From: Novosphingobium barchaimii LL02
Lineage (GTDB): Bacteria; Pseudomonadota; Alphaproteobacteria; Sphingomonadales; Sphingomonadaceae
Length of the DNA: 64,000 bases
Direction of reading: 5' to 3'
Assembly: GCF_001046635.1 (NCBI RefSeq)
Contig: NZ_KQ130453.1
Span: 129,001-193,000, forward strand
Shown here: positions 42,144 through 50,138 of the stretch, in pieces
How positions within the stretch are numbered: the first letter of the stretch is position 1
Layout of the letters: each line of letters begins with the position of its first letter
Made by a program: the position numbers and the translations under genes
Notes under the pieces: generated by a model
Told to the model about the DNA's origin: nothing
What the model saw: only the letters and a program-made list of their open reading frames with translations
The model's database searches: none

Positions 42144-43796
42144 TCAGCGATTGGGTATGTGGGCCCCCAAGTGACGCCCGGCGATGTAGCCGAAGGTCAT
42201 GCCTGGGCCCAGTGTTCCACCAGCGCCGCCGTATACGTCGCCCAGCACCGCAGCCATGGCGTTGCCCGCCGCGTAAAGGCCCGGGATCGGGTTTCCGCTC
42301 CAGTCCACGACTTGCGCATCGGCGTTTGTCTTTGGGCCCCCTGCGGTGCCCAATGCGCCGGCTTCCATCTTGACCGCGAAGTAGGGCCCCTGATCGATTG
42401 CGCCCAGCGTCCGGTACGGGGCTTCGAAGGCGGTATCACCCCACATATAAAAATTGTCGTATGTATTGTCGCCGCGGTTGAAATCGTCGTCATGGCCATT
42501 GGCGACCATTTCATTGAAGCGCGTGACCGTGCCCTTCAGGCCAGCAGGGTCGATCCCGGCCATTTCAGCCAGTTCTTCCAGCGTGTCCGCCTGCATCATG
42601 AAGGACGGGACAGGGCCGCCCGGCGGCGTGTTGAAGGTGTGATACTTGTCCCTGTAGCGCTGATCGATGATCAGCCAATAGGGCAGGTTGGCGTAAGCGT
42701 GATTCCCGGCATCAAAGGCGTGCAGGGATTTGCCCAGGGCATTGTAGTTGGCCGCCTCGTTCACGAACCGCTTGCCGGTGCGGTTGACCAGGATCGCACC
42801 GGGACGCGCGCGCTCGTCCGAGCCCAGCAGGTAGTTGGGTTTGGCATCGCGGTGCTGCGGCTTGTATTCGAGCACGCTTTGCATCCAGAATGCGTTCTGC
42901 ATATTGCCGAGCTGAGCACCGGCCTCGATCGCCATCAGCAGGCCGTCACCCTCGTTTTCGGGCACGCTGACCGGACCGGTGAGCGGCCCGCGAAGGAAGG
43001 TCTTGACCAGCGTTTCGTTCCATTCGAAACCCCCGGTAGCGATCACCACGCCGCGCCGGGCGCGCACATGGACGTCTCGGCCGTTAGCATCTTCGGCAAC
43101 GACGCCAATCACACGGTCGCCGTCCTTGATCAGCTTGCGCGCCCGCTTTTCAAATTCCACCGGAATGTCGCGGTCCAGCACGGCCTTGTAGAGCGAGCCG
43201 GCCAGCGCCTGCCCGAGACCCCGGTAATCGCCCGCTTCGCGCTCTGCCAGCGTGGCGTCGTCCAGCGATCCGGTGATCGCCTCCATCAGGCTGCCGCGCA
43301 GGGGATACGCCATCTTGCTGGGGTTTACCCGCGTCGACCATTTTCCGAGCCGTTCGAACGAAAATGCTTCGTTGTCCAGCGATCGCCCGCCGTCAGCCTT
43401 GGCTCCCGGCACATAGGGCTGGTAGTCGGGGAAATCGATGAACGCCTGGAATCGCACCGGGGTCTTGTCCGCAAGATAGCGGATCATTTCTGGGCCGCTC
43501 TCCATGAAGGCCATGAGAGTATCGGGGTCAAGGCCGCCGGGAGCCAGAGAATCGAGGTAGGTGACGATGTCCTCGTCGTCGTCCTCGATGCCGGCTTCGA
43601 TCTGATGGTGGTTACCCGGTATCCAGAGCATGCCGCCGGACATGGCGGTAGTCCCGCCGATCATCCCGGTCTTTTCCAGGATCACCACATCCTTTGCACC
43701 GAAATCATGAGCCGAAATCGCTGCCGTCATGGCGGCCCCGCCGGACCCGAGAACGACGACGTCGGCCTCGAGGTCCCACTTGTGCTCTTCAGTCAT
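42144..43796 (-). CDS. FAD-dependent dehydrogenase, 3-ketosteroid delta1-dehydrogenase-like
   Basis: Flavoprotein of 550 residues in the fumarate reductase/KstD superfamily. The FAD site is VVVLGSGGAAMTAAISA, followed by GGTTAMSGGMLWIPGN, the KstD-like block. The C-terminal GLYAAGNAMAAVLGDVYGG continues GAGGTLGPGMTFG; its Tyr matches the active-site Tyr of KstD enzymes. Likely reactions are introduction of a ring double bond next to a ketone, or a related enoyl reduction. I chose ATG 43796 with GGAG 7 nt upstream; ATG 43814 is in frame. It stands alone, convergent with the hydrolase operon, but could serve the 9-35 kb island. Confidence 0.87.
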   Translation of the reverse strand: MTEEHKWDLEADVVVLGSGGAAMTAAISAHDFGAKDVVILEKTGMIGGTTAMSGGMLWIPGNHHQIEAGIEDDDEDIVTYLDSLAPGGLDPDTLMAFMESGPEMIRYLADKTPVRFQAFIDFPDYQPYVPGAKADGGRSLDNEAFSFERLGKWSTRVNPSKMAYPLRGSLMEAITGSLDDATLAEREAGDYRGLGQALAGSLYKAVLDRDIPVEFEKRARKLIKDGDRVIGVVAEDANGRDVHVRARRGVVIATGGFEWNETLVKTFLRGPLTGPVSVPENEGDGLLMAIEAGAQLGNMQNAFWMQSVLEYKPQHRDAKPNYLLGSDERARPGAILVNRTGKRFVNEAANYNALGKSLHAFDAGNHAYANLPYWLIIDQRYRDKYHTFNTPPGGPVPSFMMQADTLEELAEMAGIDPAGLKGTVTRFNEMVANGHDDDFNRGDNTYDNFYMWGDTAFEAPYRTLGAIDQGPYFAVKMEAGALGTAGGPKTNADAQVVDWSGNPIPGLYAAGNAMAAVLGDVYGGAGGTLGPGMTFGYIAGRHLGAHIPNR

Positions 43797-43851
43797 CCAC
43801 CATCTCCGGTTCATTCCTGTGTGACAGGCTTTGGTGTCCGAATGCGCCTTC

Positions 43852-44066
43852 TCACCGCAGGTTGAAAACTATCCTTTTGACTGCACCGGAGAAGGTGTTG
43901 TCGCTTACAATGTAGTGGCTATTGATGGGGGCAATGGGGTTTATGCCCAAGTCGAAACCTTCGGTTGGACCCGGCCCCGGATCCTGCGCTCGATACGGCT
44001 ACTGCGTTGAAATAAAACATGGACCTTCCATCCTTGAGATAGAAGGCATAGCCGCGCGAAGCGTCG
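43852..44066 (-). pseudogene. arylsulfatase C-terminal remnant, frameshifted
   Basis: In one minus-strand frame around 44060-44010 the sequence reads SRGYAFYLKDGRSMFYFN, the glycine-tyrosine/KDG segment near the end of many arylsulfatases. In another frame (43998-43852) it reads FDLGINPIAPINSHYIVSDN, then TFSGAVKRIVFNLR and a stop, matching the C-terminal F.G.I..V...L strand. The two are out of frame with each other and the catalytic part is missing. The family is recognised by pattern only. Confidence 0.55.
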
Positions 44067-44100
44067 GCCCAGCGTCGGCCCAGCGTCGGCCCAGCGTCGC
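44061..44100. repeat. short tandem repeat, 11-bp unit
   Basis: GCGTCGGCCCA repeated three times in full (44061-44093) plus a partial fourth copy. It lies at the upstream edge of the arylsulfatase remnant. Confidence 0.85.
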
Positions 44101-44239
44101 CGGGACGCCTATGCCCGCCGCGTCCACATCGGTATCGATCGTCTATCGGCAAAGACATGCAGAATTTGTGCGGCGCTGCATCCTCGTCGCGCCTTTGCTG
44201 TAGTCAATCGGCAGGATTTATGCGGCGCCGACCATCTGG

Positions 44240-44437
44240 CTATTGCTCCTCGCTCTTCATCTGAGCGTAGGCCGAGTCACGCGCCTCCGGCGCGAGCGAC
44301 TGGAGGTACTGGCTTGCGTCCTTGTACTTCAGGAATGGCCTGCCGTCCGCCATGATGGGAACGGTGCGACCGTTGAATATTCGACGAAGCAGGCGCCTTT
44401 GCGGCCTGCTGATGGATGGGCTGTCTTCTTCCGGCAT
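44240..44437 (-). CDS. small hypothetical protein
   Basis: Possible 65-residue protein starting MPEEDSPSISRPQRRLLRRI and ending in LKYKDASQYLQSLAPEARD followed by a short charged tail. The region FNGRTVPIMADGRPFLKYKD looks like a folded small domain rather than random sequence. No clear ribosome site precedes ATG 44437, and a longer TTG start at 44530 is possible. The function is unknown. Upstream (44438-44644) is the divergent promoter region shared with the TPR gene. Confidence 0.4.
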   Translation of the reverse strand: MPEEDSPSISRPQRRLLRRIFNGRTVPIMADGRPFLKYKDASQYLQSLAPEARDSAYAQMKSEEQ

Positions 44438-44644
44438 GGCCGGTTTTGGTACCGGGCGGGCCAATAAGCAAGCCGGATGATGGTGAGTCCAGGGGCCCGC
44501 TTTTGCATCTTTCCCGCATCGGATCCGCAATCAAATGATCGCTGTTGAATTTTATTTGAACATTGATTATTTTTGGCTAGATTTGGTTTTCGACAATCCG
44601 GCGCGCGCACTGCTTCATCGCCGCCGTGCTCAAAAGGGATAGCC

Positions 44645-45919
44645 ATGGCCGTCGCCAAGCCTGCCGCCTGCATCGTGTTTTTTGCCGCTGCCGTATCGAT
44701 TCTTGCCAGTATTCCTTCGAATGCCCATGCGCAGGAAGGGTATCCCACAAATTCGGCGGAAGTGGATGCTGCCGTTGCCCGGCTCGGTGATACGACGCGC
44801 CAAGCCGATGACTTCGAAAAGCAGGGCCGCTTCGCCGAGGCGGAGCCGTTCTGGCGCGATGCATTGGCACAGCGCAAGTGGCTGTTGGGCGAACGCAGTC
44901 CGCTGGTTGCTGCGGGTATGGACCGTCTGGCGCGTAACCTTGAGGCGCAGGGTTCCTTCAAGCAGGCCGAGCCGCTGCGCCGAACTGCTCTGGACCTCTA
45001 CGAAATGGATACGGATTCGGCGAAGGACCGGCCCCGCGCGCATTCTTCGCTTGGATATAACCTGACGATGCAGGGCAATGTCAGCGAAGGTGCGGCTGAA
45101 AGCTACAAGGCGCTCGAGATGCTGCGTGCGGCCGGCAAGGCTGAGGAGGTTGACGCGGCCAAGGCGCTTTCAGTGGTGGGGCTGACGCTCGACAAGCAGG
45201 GCCTTTACGCTCAGGCGGAGCCCTTCTATCGCCGTGCACTGGCAATCCGGCGCAAAGCCTTGGGCGAGGATGATCTCGACACCGCGACCAGCTACAATAA
45301 CCTCGCTGCGGCGCTGAGCGGACAGCGGCGCTATGACGAGGCGCACATGATGTTCATCAAGTCGATGGACATCCGCAGGGCTAACGGCACCGTACCCGGC
45401 CTTGTAGCGGAAAGTGCGCTGAACATGGCGCTCAACCTCGACAATCAGAAACAGTATGTGCGGGCAGAGCGGCTCTACCGGCTCGCGATCGACACCTGGA
45501 CCACGCTCTACGGCGCGGAACACGTGGTCACGGCGAGCGGCTACAACGGCCTTGGCATGAACTTCTTCCGGCAAGGCAAGCTGACGCAGGCCGCCGAGCA
45601 ATACCAACATGCGCTGCTGCTGCGCGAGGCCGCGCTGGGACGTTTTCATCCCGACACGGCGGAAAGTTACGGCAACCTCGGTATTACCGAAATCGGGCTA
45701 GGCCATAAGGAGAAGGGACGCGCATTGCTGACCATAGCGCTGGAGATCAACGAACGCCTGCTTGGCCCGTCGCATCCCGATACGCAGCAGGTGCGCTCGA
45801 TGCTTGGCGTGCAGGAAGCCGGTGCAGTGCCTTCACCGACGATACCAGCGAAGCAGGAGCTGTCGCCAATGGATATTTCGGGGCTTCCAGTAAGGGATGT
45901 AGCGCGACATCGCCGGTGA
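44645..45919 (+). CDS. exported TPR-repeat protein, 3' end altered by IS insertion
   Basis: Protein of 424 residues with a signal peptide ending near Asn-Ala-His-Ala-Gln. Tandem tetratricopeptide repeats of the kinesin-light-chain type follow, such as YAQAEPFYRRALAIRRKALG and LTQAAEQYQHALLLREAALG. Likely a periplasmic scaffold or protein-interaction module. ATG 44645 follows AAAAGGGA. The IS21 element starts at 45898, so the last residues (DVARHRR) and the stop come from the IS end. Without the insertion the gene would end PVRDEKR with its TGA overlapping the start of the gene at 48548. Confidence 0.87.
   Translation: MAVAKPAACIVFFAAAVSILASIPSNAHAQEGYPTNSAEVDAAVARLGDTTRQADDFEKQGRFAEAEPFWRDALAQRKWLLGERSPLVAAGMDRLARNLEAQGSFKQAEPLRRTALDLYEMDTDSAKDRPRAHSSLGYNLTMQGNVSEGAAESYKALEMLRAAGKAEEVDAAKALSVVGLTLDKQGLYAQAEPFYRRALAIRRKALGEDDLDTATSYNNLAAALSGQRRYDEAHMMFIKSMDIRRANGTVPGLVAESALNMALNLDNQKQYVRAERLYRLAIDTWTTLYGAEHVVTASGYNGLGMNFFRQGKLTQAAEQYQHALLLREAALGRFHPDTAESYGNLGITEIGLGHKEKGRALLTIALEINERLLGPSHPDTQQVRSMLGVQEAGAVPSPTIPAKQELSPMDISGLPVRDVARHRR
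45892..45897. repeat. target-site duplication, left copy
   Basis: AAGGGA directly before the IS left end; the identical copy lies at 48533-48538. Confidence 0.88.
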
Positions 45920-45990
45920 TTGGTCAGCGACACTGATGGTGATGTGTCAGCGGTGACGTTGAGGATAATGTCACACGAGGTTGGCCTGGA

Positions 45991-46836
45991 TCAAGAGGCG
46001 TTGTCGCGCAGCGATGTCGCTGGAACGGTTTCGATGTCGCGGGGCGATGTCGCTGGATCAGGAGGACTGTCGCGGAGCGATGTCGCTGCGGCCAGTGCGG
46101 ATCGCCTGCGATAGCTCTCGACGTTCATTTCCAGGATAGTGGCGTGGTGAACGAGCCTGTCGATGGCGGCGACAGTCATTGCCTTATCCAAAAAAATGGC
46201 ATCCCAACCGCTGAATGGTTGGTTGGCGGTGATCATGATGGAGCGCCTTTCGTATCTGGCAGAGATGAGTTCGAACAGGACGCTGGTCTCGGCCTGGTCC
46301 TTGCGGACGTAGGACAGGTCATCGAGGATGAGCAGGTCGAAGCGGTCGAGCCTGGCGATCTCCTGGGTCAAGGTCAGGGCCTGACGTGCGGCCTGCAAAC
46401 GCTGGACGAGATCGGTGGTCCGGGTGAAGAAGACCCGGTATCCGCGCGCCACAAGCTCGTTGCCGATGGCGGCCGCGGCGTGGCTCTTGCCGGCACCAGG
46501 CGGACCAAATGCCAGAAGATTGTGGCCAGCCTTGAGCCAGGTATCTCCTTGGGCCAGAGCCAAGACCTGGGCCTTGCTCAAGGTGGGAACGAGGCTGAAG
46601 TCGAAGGCATCCAGGGTCTTGCCGGGCGGCAGCCGTGCTTCTGTAAGATGGCGCTGGATCCGGCGTTGCTCGCGTTCGGCGAGTTCCAGTTCGGCCAGGG
46701 CTGCCAGCAGGCGCGAAGCCGGCCATCCCTCCTTGTCCGCTCGTGAACAAAAGTCTGGCCAGAGACGGGCAATGGTGGGCAGACGCAGCGTGCCCAGCAA
46801 CATGGGCAGCTTGGCGGTGTCGACAGTGATGCTCAT
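45991..46836 (-). CDS. istB: IS21-family helper ATPase IstB
   Basis: DnaA/DnaC-like AAA+ ATPase that assists the IstA transposase, 281 residues. The Walker A is AFGPPGAGKSHAAAAIGNEL, and Walker B is FDLLILDDLSYV. The C-terminal about 35 residues are three 11-residue repeats encoded by the IS end repeats, not part of the ATPase fold. The start overlaps the istA stop by 4 bp. Confidence 0.95.
   Translation of the reverse strand: MSITVDTAKLPMLLGTLRLPTIARLWPDFCSRADKEGWPASRLLAALAELELAEREQRRIQRHLTEARLPPGKTLDAFDFSLVPTLSKAQVLALAQGDTWLKAGHNLLAFGPPGAGKSHAAAAIGNELVARGYRVFFTRTTDLVQRLQAARQALTLTQEIARLDRFDLLILDDLSYVRKDQAETSVLFELISARYERRSIMITANQPFSGWDAIFLDKAMTVAAIDRLVHHATILEMNVESYRRRSALAAATSLRDSPPDPATSPRDIETVPATSLRDNAS
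46002..46088. repeat. three direct repeats, 33-bp period, inside istB end
   Basis: Three 21-bp units start at 46002, 46035 and 46068. Each begins TGTCGCG and ends GCGATGTCGCTG, so they carry the IS end motif. The period of exactly 33 bp gives 11-residue repeats (ATSLRD, ATSPRD, ATSLRD) at the IstB C-terminus. Confidence 0.88.
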
Positions 46837-48356
46837 GCGGCCATCTCCCTGGCGGTGAGCAAATCGTCGTAAGTGTCAGGCTGGGGAATATCGACGACCA
46901 CATCGACCGGTTCATTGCCGGGCCGTTGGAAGCGCTCCTGCAGATCCTTCAGATCAGGTAAGCCCTGGCCATCGAGTATGCCGGTCAGGGTCGCGGCGAG
47001 CTCAGCCTCGCAGGCCTGGTCATGCGCAAGCCACAGCAGCCCCACCATGATGCGGCATGCGGCGGCTTTGGGAAGCGCACCCTCCAGAGCATCCCAGCAG
47101 CGGCGATATTCGCTGCGAGGGAAGAGCTTGTTGCGATAGACAAGGTTTGCCAGCGCGTGGGGCTTGGTACGCAGGCTGTGGATCACGTGCCGATAATTGA
47201 CGACGTGGTCATGACCGCCCCGCCCGCGATCGGGCGCCCGCCCGCGTGGCAGGGTCTCGATGGGCTGCCCGGCCAGATAGAGGTCGATCCGGTCATCGAA
47301 GATCCTGGCTCGCAGGCTATGGCCGATGAGCCGGGAAGGCACGGTGTAGAAGACCTTGCGCAGCACGAAGCCGCCCGATGAGGTGACGAGCACCGTAGCT
47401 TCATCATAATCGCAGCTACGGCGTGAAGGTAACGGCCGCAGGTGCTCAGCTTCGATGCGCAAGGCATCGCGCCGCCGCGCGTTGTGCCGGCCCACGACCT
47501 GGGCGAGGAACGTGCGCCAGTCCTCGATGGCGGCGAAGTCACGTGTCCCGCGCAACTGGAGTGCCTGATCGAGCCGATCCTTGAGGTGGCCATGACGGCT
47601 CTCGATGGACCCATTCTCATGGGCGATCCCGCGATTGTTGCGGGTGGGCTCCATCTGGTAATCGGCGCACAGGGCGGCATAGCGGGTCCGCAGATCTTCC
47701 TGGGCATCTTGCTCCAGGTTGGCGAACGCCGCGGAGAGGCTATCGGTGCGATGCTCGTGCGGCACGCCGCCAAGCTGCCACAGCGCATTCTGAAGGCCGC
47801 AGGCCAGCGCCGTGAAGCTTTCTCCTCCCAGCACGACCTCGGCATGCTCCCACCCGGAATAGACCAGCGCGAAGTGATAGATCAGGTGCGGGGTCGGATT
47901 GCCGGAGATGGTGACCTTCAGATCGCGGGCGTCAAAGAAATCCGACATGCCCTGTCGGCCAGGCGGATGGTTCTGCCGGAAGATGACCTCACGCTCTGGT
48001 CCATGCTCGGCCTTCCATAGCCGTATCCGGCGTTCCAGGGTTCTGCGGGCTGGCGTCAGATCGAGCCCGGGGTGGCGCTGCTCCAGCTCCCCAAGAATAG
48101 AGATGGGCTTCAGGCCCGGCGTGCTCTCGAGCAAAGGCACGATTTCTTTATCCCACAGTTCGGCGAGCGGATCTGGCCTACCGCCGCCATGACGTCGCTC
48201 CCGGCGACGCTCCGATGGCGACCGGGGATCTTTCTCTATCCGGTAGCCCGTGCTGGTGGAGAAGCCAGCCATGGCGGCGGCGGCTTTTTGCGGGTGTTTT
48301 TGACGAAGGGACATGTAGTACCTCTGCTGTTGGTCGGTGATGGGACGGCCAGGCAT
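46833..48356 (-). CDS. istA: IS21-family transposase IstA
   Basis: DDE-type transposase of 507 residues. An N-terminal helix-turn-helix region (QKAAAAMAGFSTSTGYRIEK) precedes the rve catalytic core. Candidate catalytic residues are Asp in SDFFDARDLKV, Asp in HRTDSLSAAFANL and Glu in ENGSIESRHGHLKDRL. No frameshift or internal stop is seen, so it should be functional. It is first in the istA-istB operon; a long hairpin lies between the IS right end and its start. Confidence 0.95.
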   Translation of the reverse strand: MPGRPITDQQQRYYMSLRQKHPQKAAAAMAGFSTSTGYRIEKDPRSPSERRRERRHGGGRPDPLAELWDKEIVPLLESTPGLKPISILGELEQRHPGLDLTPARRTLERRIRLWKAEHGPEREVIFRQNHPPGRQGMSDFFDARDLKVTISGNPTPHLIYHFALVYSGWEHAEVVLGGESFTALACGLQNALWQLGGVPHEHRTDSLSAAFANLEQDAQEDLRTRYAALCADYQMEPTRNNRGIAHENGSIESRHGHLKDRLDQALQLRGTRDFAAIEDWRTFLAQVVGRHNARRRDALRIEAEHLRPLPSRRSCDYDEATVLVTSSGGFVLRKVFYTVPSRLIGHSLRARIFDDRIDLYLAGQPIETLPRGRAPDRGRGGHDHVVNYRHVIHSLRTKPHALANLVYRNKLFPRSEYRRCWDALEGALPKAAACRIMVGLLWLAHDQACEAELAATLTGILDGQGLPDLKDLQERFQRPGNEPVDVVVDIPQPDTYDDLLTAREMAA

Positions 48357-48433
48357 CCGATCCTCTTCTTGGCGTTGAAGATTGGACCATCCTGACCGCT
48401 GTCGCCGCCAACGGCACGGGGAAACCCGCGCCC

Positions 48434-48486
48434 GTGTGGGGGGAAGCTACGTCCGGGCTACGCCCGGCCTCCGCTTCCCCCCACAC
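48434..48486. promoter_or_regulatory. long hairpin upstream of istA
   Basis: Perfect 14-bp arms GTGTGGGGGGAAGC (48434-48447) and GCTTCCCCCCACAC (48473-48486), with a second 6-bp stem CCGGGC/GCCCGG in the loop. It sits inside the IS between the right end and istA and could block read-through transcription or translation from outside promoters. Confidence 0.7.
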
Positions 48487-48532
48487 GTCATCTACGATGT
48501 CGCTGACCCTTCAACTGCGATGTCGCTGTGCA

Positions 48533-48538
48533 AAGGGA
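48533..48538. repeat. target-site duplication, right copy
   Basis: AAGGGA directly after the IS right end, identical to 45892-45897. Confidence 0.88.
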
Positions 48539-48547
48539 CGAAAAACG

Positions 48548-49039
48548 ATGATGAAAATGCTTCCCGCAGCATTGTTTGCGCTCGCTTCGCTTGCCTGGGC
48601 GCCGATGGCCTTGGCCGCGCCGGAGCATCGCTGGCAGACTTATGGCAATGGCCGTTTCGAATATACCATCTGCTACCCCGCCGACCTGATGACCCCCGCG
48701 CCCGAGGCCGACAATGGCGACGGGCGCACGTTCTCGGCAGCCGACGGGGCCAAGATGCTGGTGTGGGGCACTTTCAATACAGAGGAACTGACGCCGCCGC
48801 AGGTGATGGCACACGAGACAGCGCGGATTACGCGCGAAGGCGGGCGCGTTACATACAAGACGTACAAGCCCGGTTGGTACGCGCTTTCGGGTACGCAGGA
48901 CGGCAAGGTCTTTTACCAGCGCGGGCTTTCCAATTCGGTTCGGTTCGTGACCTTCCGGCTGATTTACGACAAAGCTTCGGCGGCGAAATGGAACCCGGTT
49001 GCCGCGCGCATATCGTCCTGCATGAAAGGGGAGGAGTAG
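48548..49039 (+). CDS. small exported protein of unknown function
   Basis: Protein of 163 residues with a signal peptide (MMKMLPAALFALASLAWAPM, cleavage near ALA-AP). The mature part begins HRWQTYGNGRFEYTICYPAD, with the pattern of small periplasmic proteins sharing a YGNxRFxxxICYP motif; I do not recognise a function. Before the IS insertion its ATG overlapped the TPR stop (ATGA), so it belonged to the TPR operon. Now its start lies 16 bp from the IS end and it needs a new promoter. It ends 2 bp before the lipoprotein gene. Confidence 0.83.
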   Translation: MMKMLPAALFALASLAWAPMALAAPEHRWQTYGNGRFEYTICYPADLMTPAPEADNGDGRTFSAADGAKMLVWGTFNTEELTPPQVMAHETARITREGGRVTYKTYKPGWYALSGTQDGKVFYQRGLSNSVRFVTFRLIYDKASAAKWNPVAARISSCMKGEE

Positions 49040-49041
49040 AA

Positions 49042-49656
49042 ATGATACGGCGCCTGCGCGACGGAAATATCACAAAGAGATGCCTTGCCCCGATCATGGC
49101 TGCGCTGGTGCTAACCGCCTGCGTGCCATCCGACAAGCAAGCTGATAAACAGGGCGGTGATGATGCCAGCGAAGTGGCGACCGGAAAGCCGGACAAGTCT
49201 GCCCCTGCTGCGTCGAAGCCTAAACCGGCAGGCCCGCCCGCGCTTTCGCGCTATCTCGGAAAGTATCCCGACGACAAGATCGACGGCGTCGACTTCCTGC
49301 ATCACCCGCAAGTCGTGAAGGCTGTGAACGATGCGGTTTCCGATCTCAAGATCCGTGCGCTGATCCTTTCAGGAAAGGACAGGACGGGCCCTATCATCGG
49401 CTCGAGGGGGCGGCTCTACATGCGATATGACGATCCGAGGTCTGCGGGCAGCTACAACTGGGCGCTGCTGATGGCGCAGGATGGGACCAGCTCCGCCGTC
49501 TGCGTTGCCGAAGGCGATCCTGTGCCCGATGTTTCCGGCGCACAGTGGTACAGCGAGGGGGTGGAAGCATTCCAGCTCTACGCGCCTTGCCCTTATGAGG
49601 CTGCCGATCTGGAGCAGATGACTTCGGACTGGCCCATCCATCCTATGCCCAGCTGA
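49042..49656 (+). CDS. putative lipoprotein of unknown function
   Basis: Protein of 204 residues with a lipoprotein signal (MAALVLTAC, lipobox LTAC near residue 26), then a Lys/Asp/Ala/Pro-rich linker and a folded domain (DFLHHPQVVKAVNDAVSDLK to the end) containing two cysteines. ATG 49042 follows GGGGAGGAG at the end of the upstream gene, 2 bp after its stop. It is probably anchored in the outer or inner membrane. The family is not recognised. Confidence 0.82.
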   Translation: MIRRLRDGNITKRCLAPIMAALVLTACVPSDKQADKQGGDDASEVATGKPDKSAPAASKPKPAGPPALSRYLGKYPDDKIDGVDFLHHPQVVKAVNDAVSDLKIRALILSGKDRTGPIIGSRGRLYMRYDDPRSAGSYNWALLMAQDGTSSAVCVAEGDPVPDVSGAQWYSEGVEAFQLYAPCPYEAADLEQMTSDWPIHPMPS

Positions 49657-49672
49657 CCAGGAAGGTTTCGCG

Positions 49673-50131
49673 ATGAAAACTCGTATTCTCTCGTTTCTGG
49701 CGGCTCTTTGTATTCTACCGGCCGTGCCTTCTTTCGCTGAAGAGCTGGGCAAGGACGATCCAGGCTGGACTGCGCAATGCGTTAAGCAGGCCGAACAGGA
49801 GGGCGAAGGCACCGGCACACTGGTGTACGCGCGCTGCATGGTCGAACACCGCGAAAGGTTGCAAGCTGCACAAACCGCATTGGTTGGGCGGATCGGCAGG
49901 GTCCTTGCGGGCAAGGGGCCAGAGGGAACCGATTATAAGGCTGCAAAAAGCGGATTCGCCGAAGCACAGCGGCACTGGACGGCCTTCATCGGCGAGGACT
50001 GCGCGGTCGTGGGTGACGTGTTCGGCTACGGTACGGCGCAAGGGCTGGCTGGCGAGGAATGCCTGATCGCGCATTACACCGCTCGCAACCAGCAACTGCG
50101 CGATCTGGAGGCAAACTATTTGAACCCCTGA
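49673..50131 (+). CDS. exported LprI-like (DUF1311) protein
   Basis: Protein of 152 residues with a signal peptide ending at SFAEE. The mature part has paired cysteines and the pattern HWTAFIGEDCAVVGDVFGYG followed by AGEECLIAHYTARNQQLRDL. This matches the C...G...C...T..R...L layout of LprI/DUF1311 proteins, some of which inhibit lysozyme. It is the third gene of the plus-strand run after the IS. The function is inferred from pattern only. Confidence 0.75.
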   Translation: MKTRILSFLAALCILPAVPSFAEELGKDDPGWTAQCVKQAEQEGEGTGTLVYARCMVEHRERLQAAQTALVGRIGRVLAGKGPEGTDYKAAKSGFAEAQRHWTAFIGEDCAVVGDVFGYGTAQGLAGEECLIAHYTARNQQLRDLEANYLNP

Positions 50132-50138
50132 GCCTATC

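Larger units (their letters stand above)
45898..48532 (-). mobile_element. IS21-family insertion sequence (istA-istB)
   Basis: Complete element of 2635 bp. The terminal inverted repeats are 45898-45932 and 48498-48532, starting TG and ending CA, and match at 28 of 35 positions. They contain GCGACATCGC and GGTCAGCGACA. It carries overlapping istA and istB genes read on the minus strand and is flanked by a perfect 6-bp duplication AAGGGA. Further copies of the GATGTCGCTG motif lie inside both ends, as usual for IS21 transposase sites. The element looks intact and possibly active. It interrupts a cluster of exported proteins. Confidence 0.94.

Noticed and set aside
44061-44100. Possible CRISPR-like array
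   Set aside because: The units are contiguous 11-bp tandem copies without spacers, and no cas gene is near.
48548-49039. Truncation of the exported-protein gene by the IS
   Set aside because: The IS ends 15 bp before its ATG and the full signal peptide is present; only its promoter and coupling are lost.
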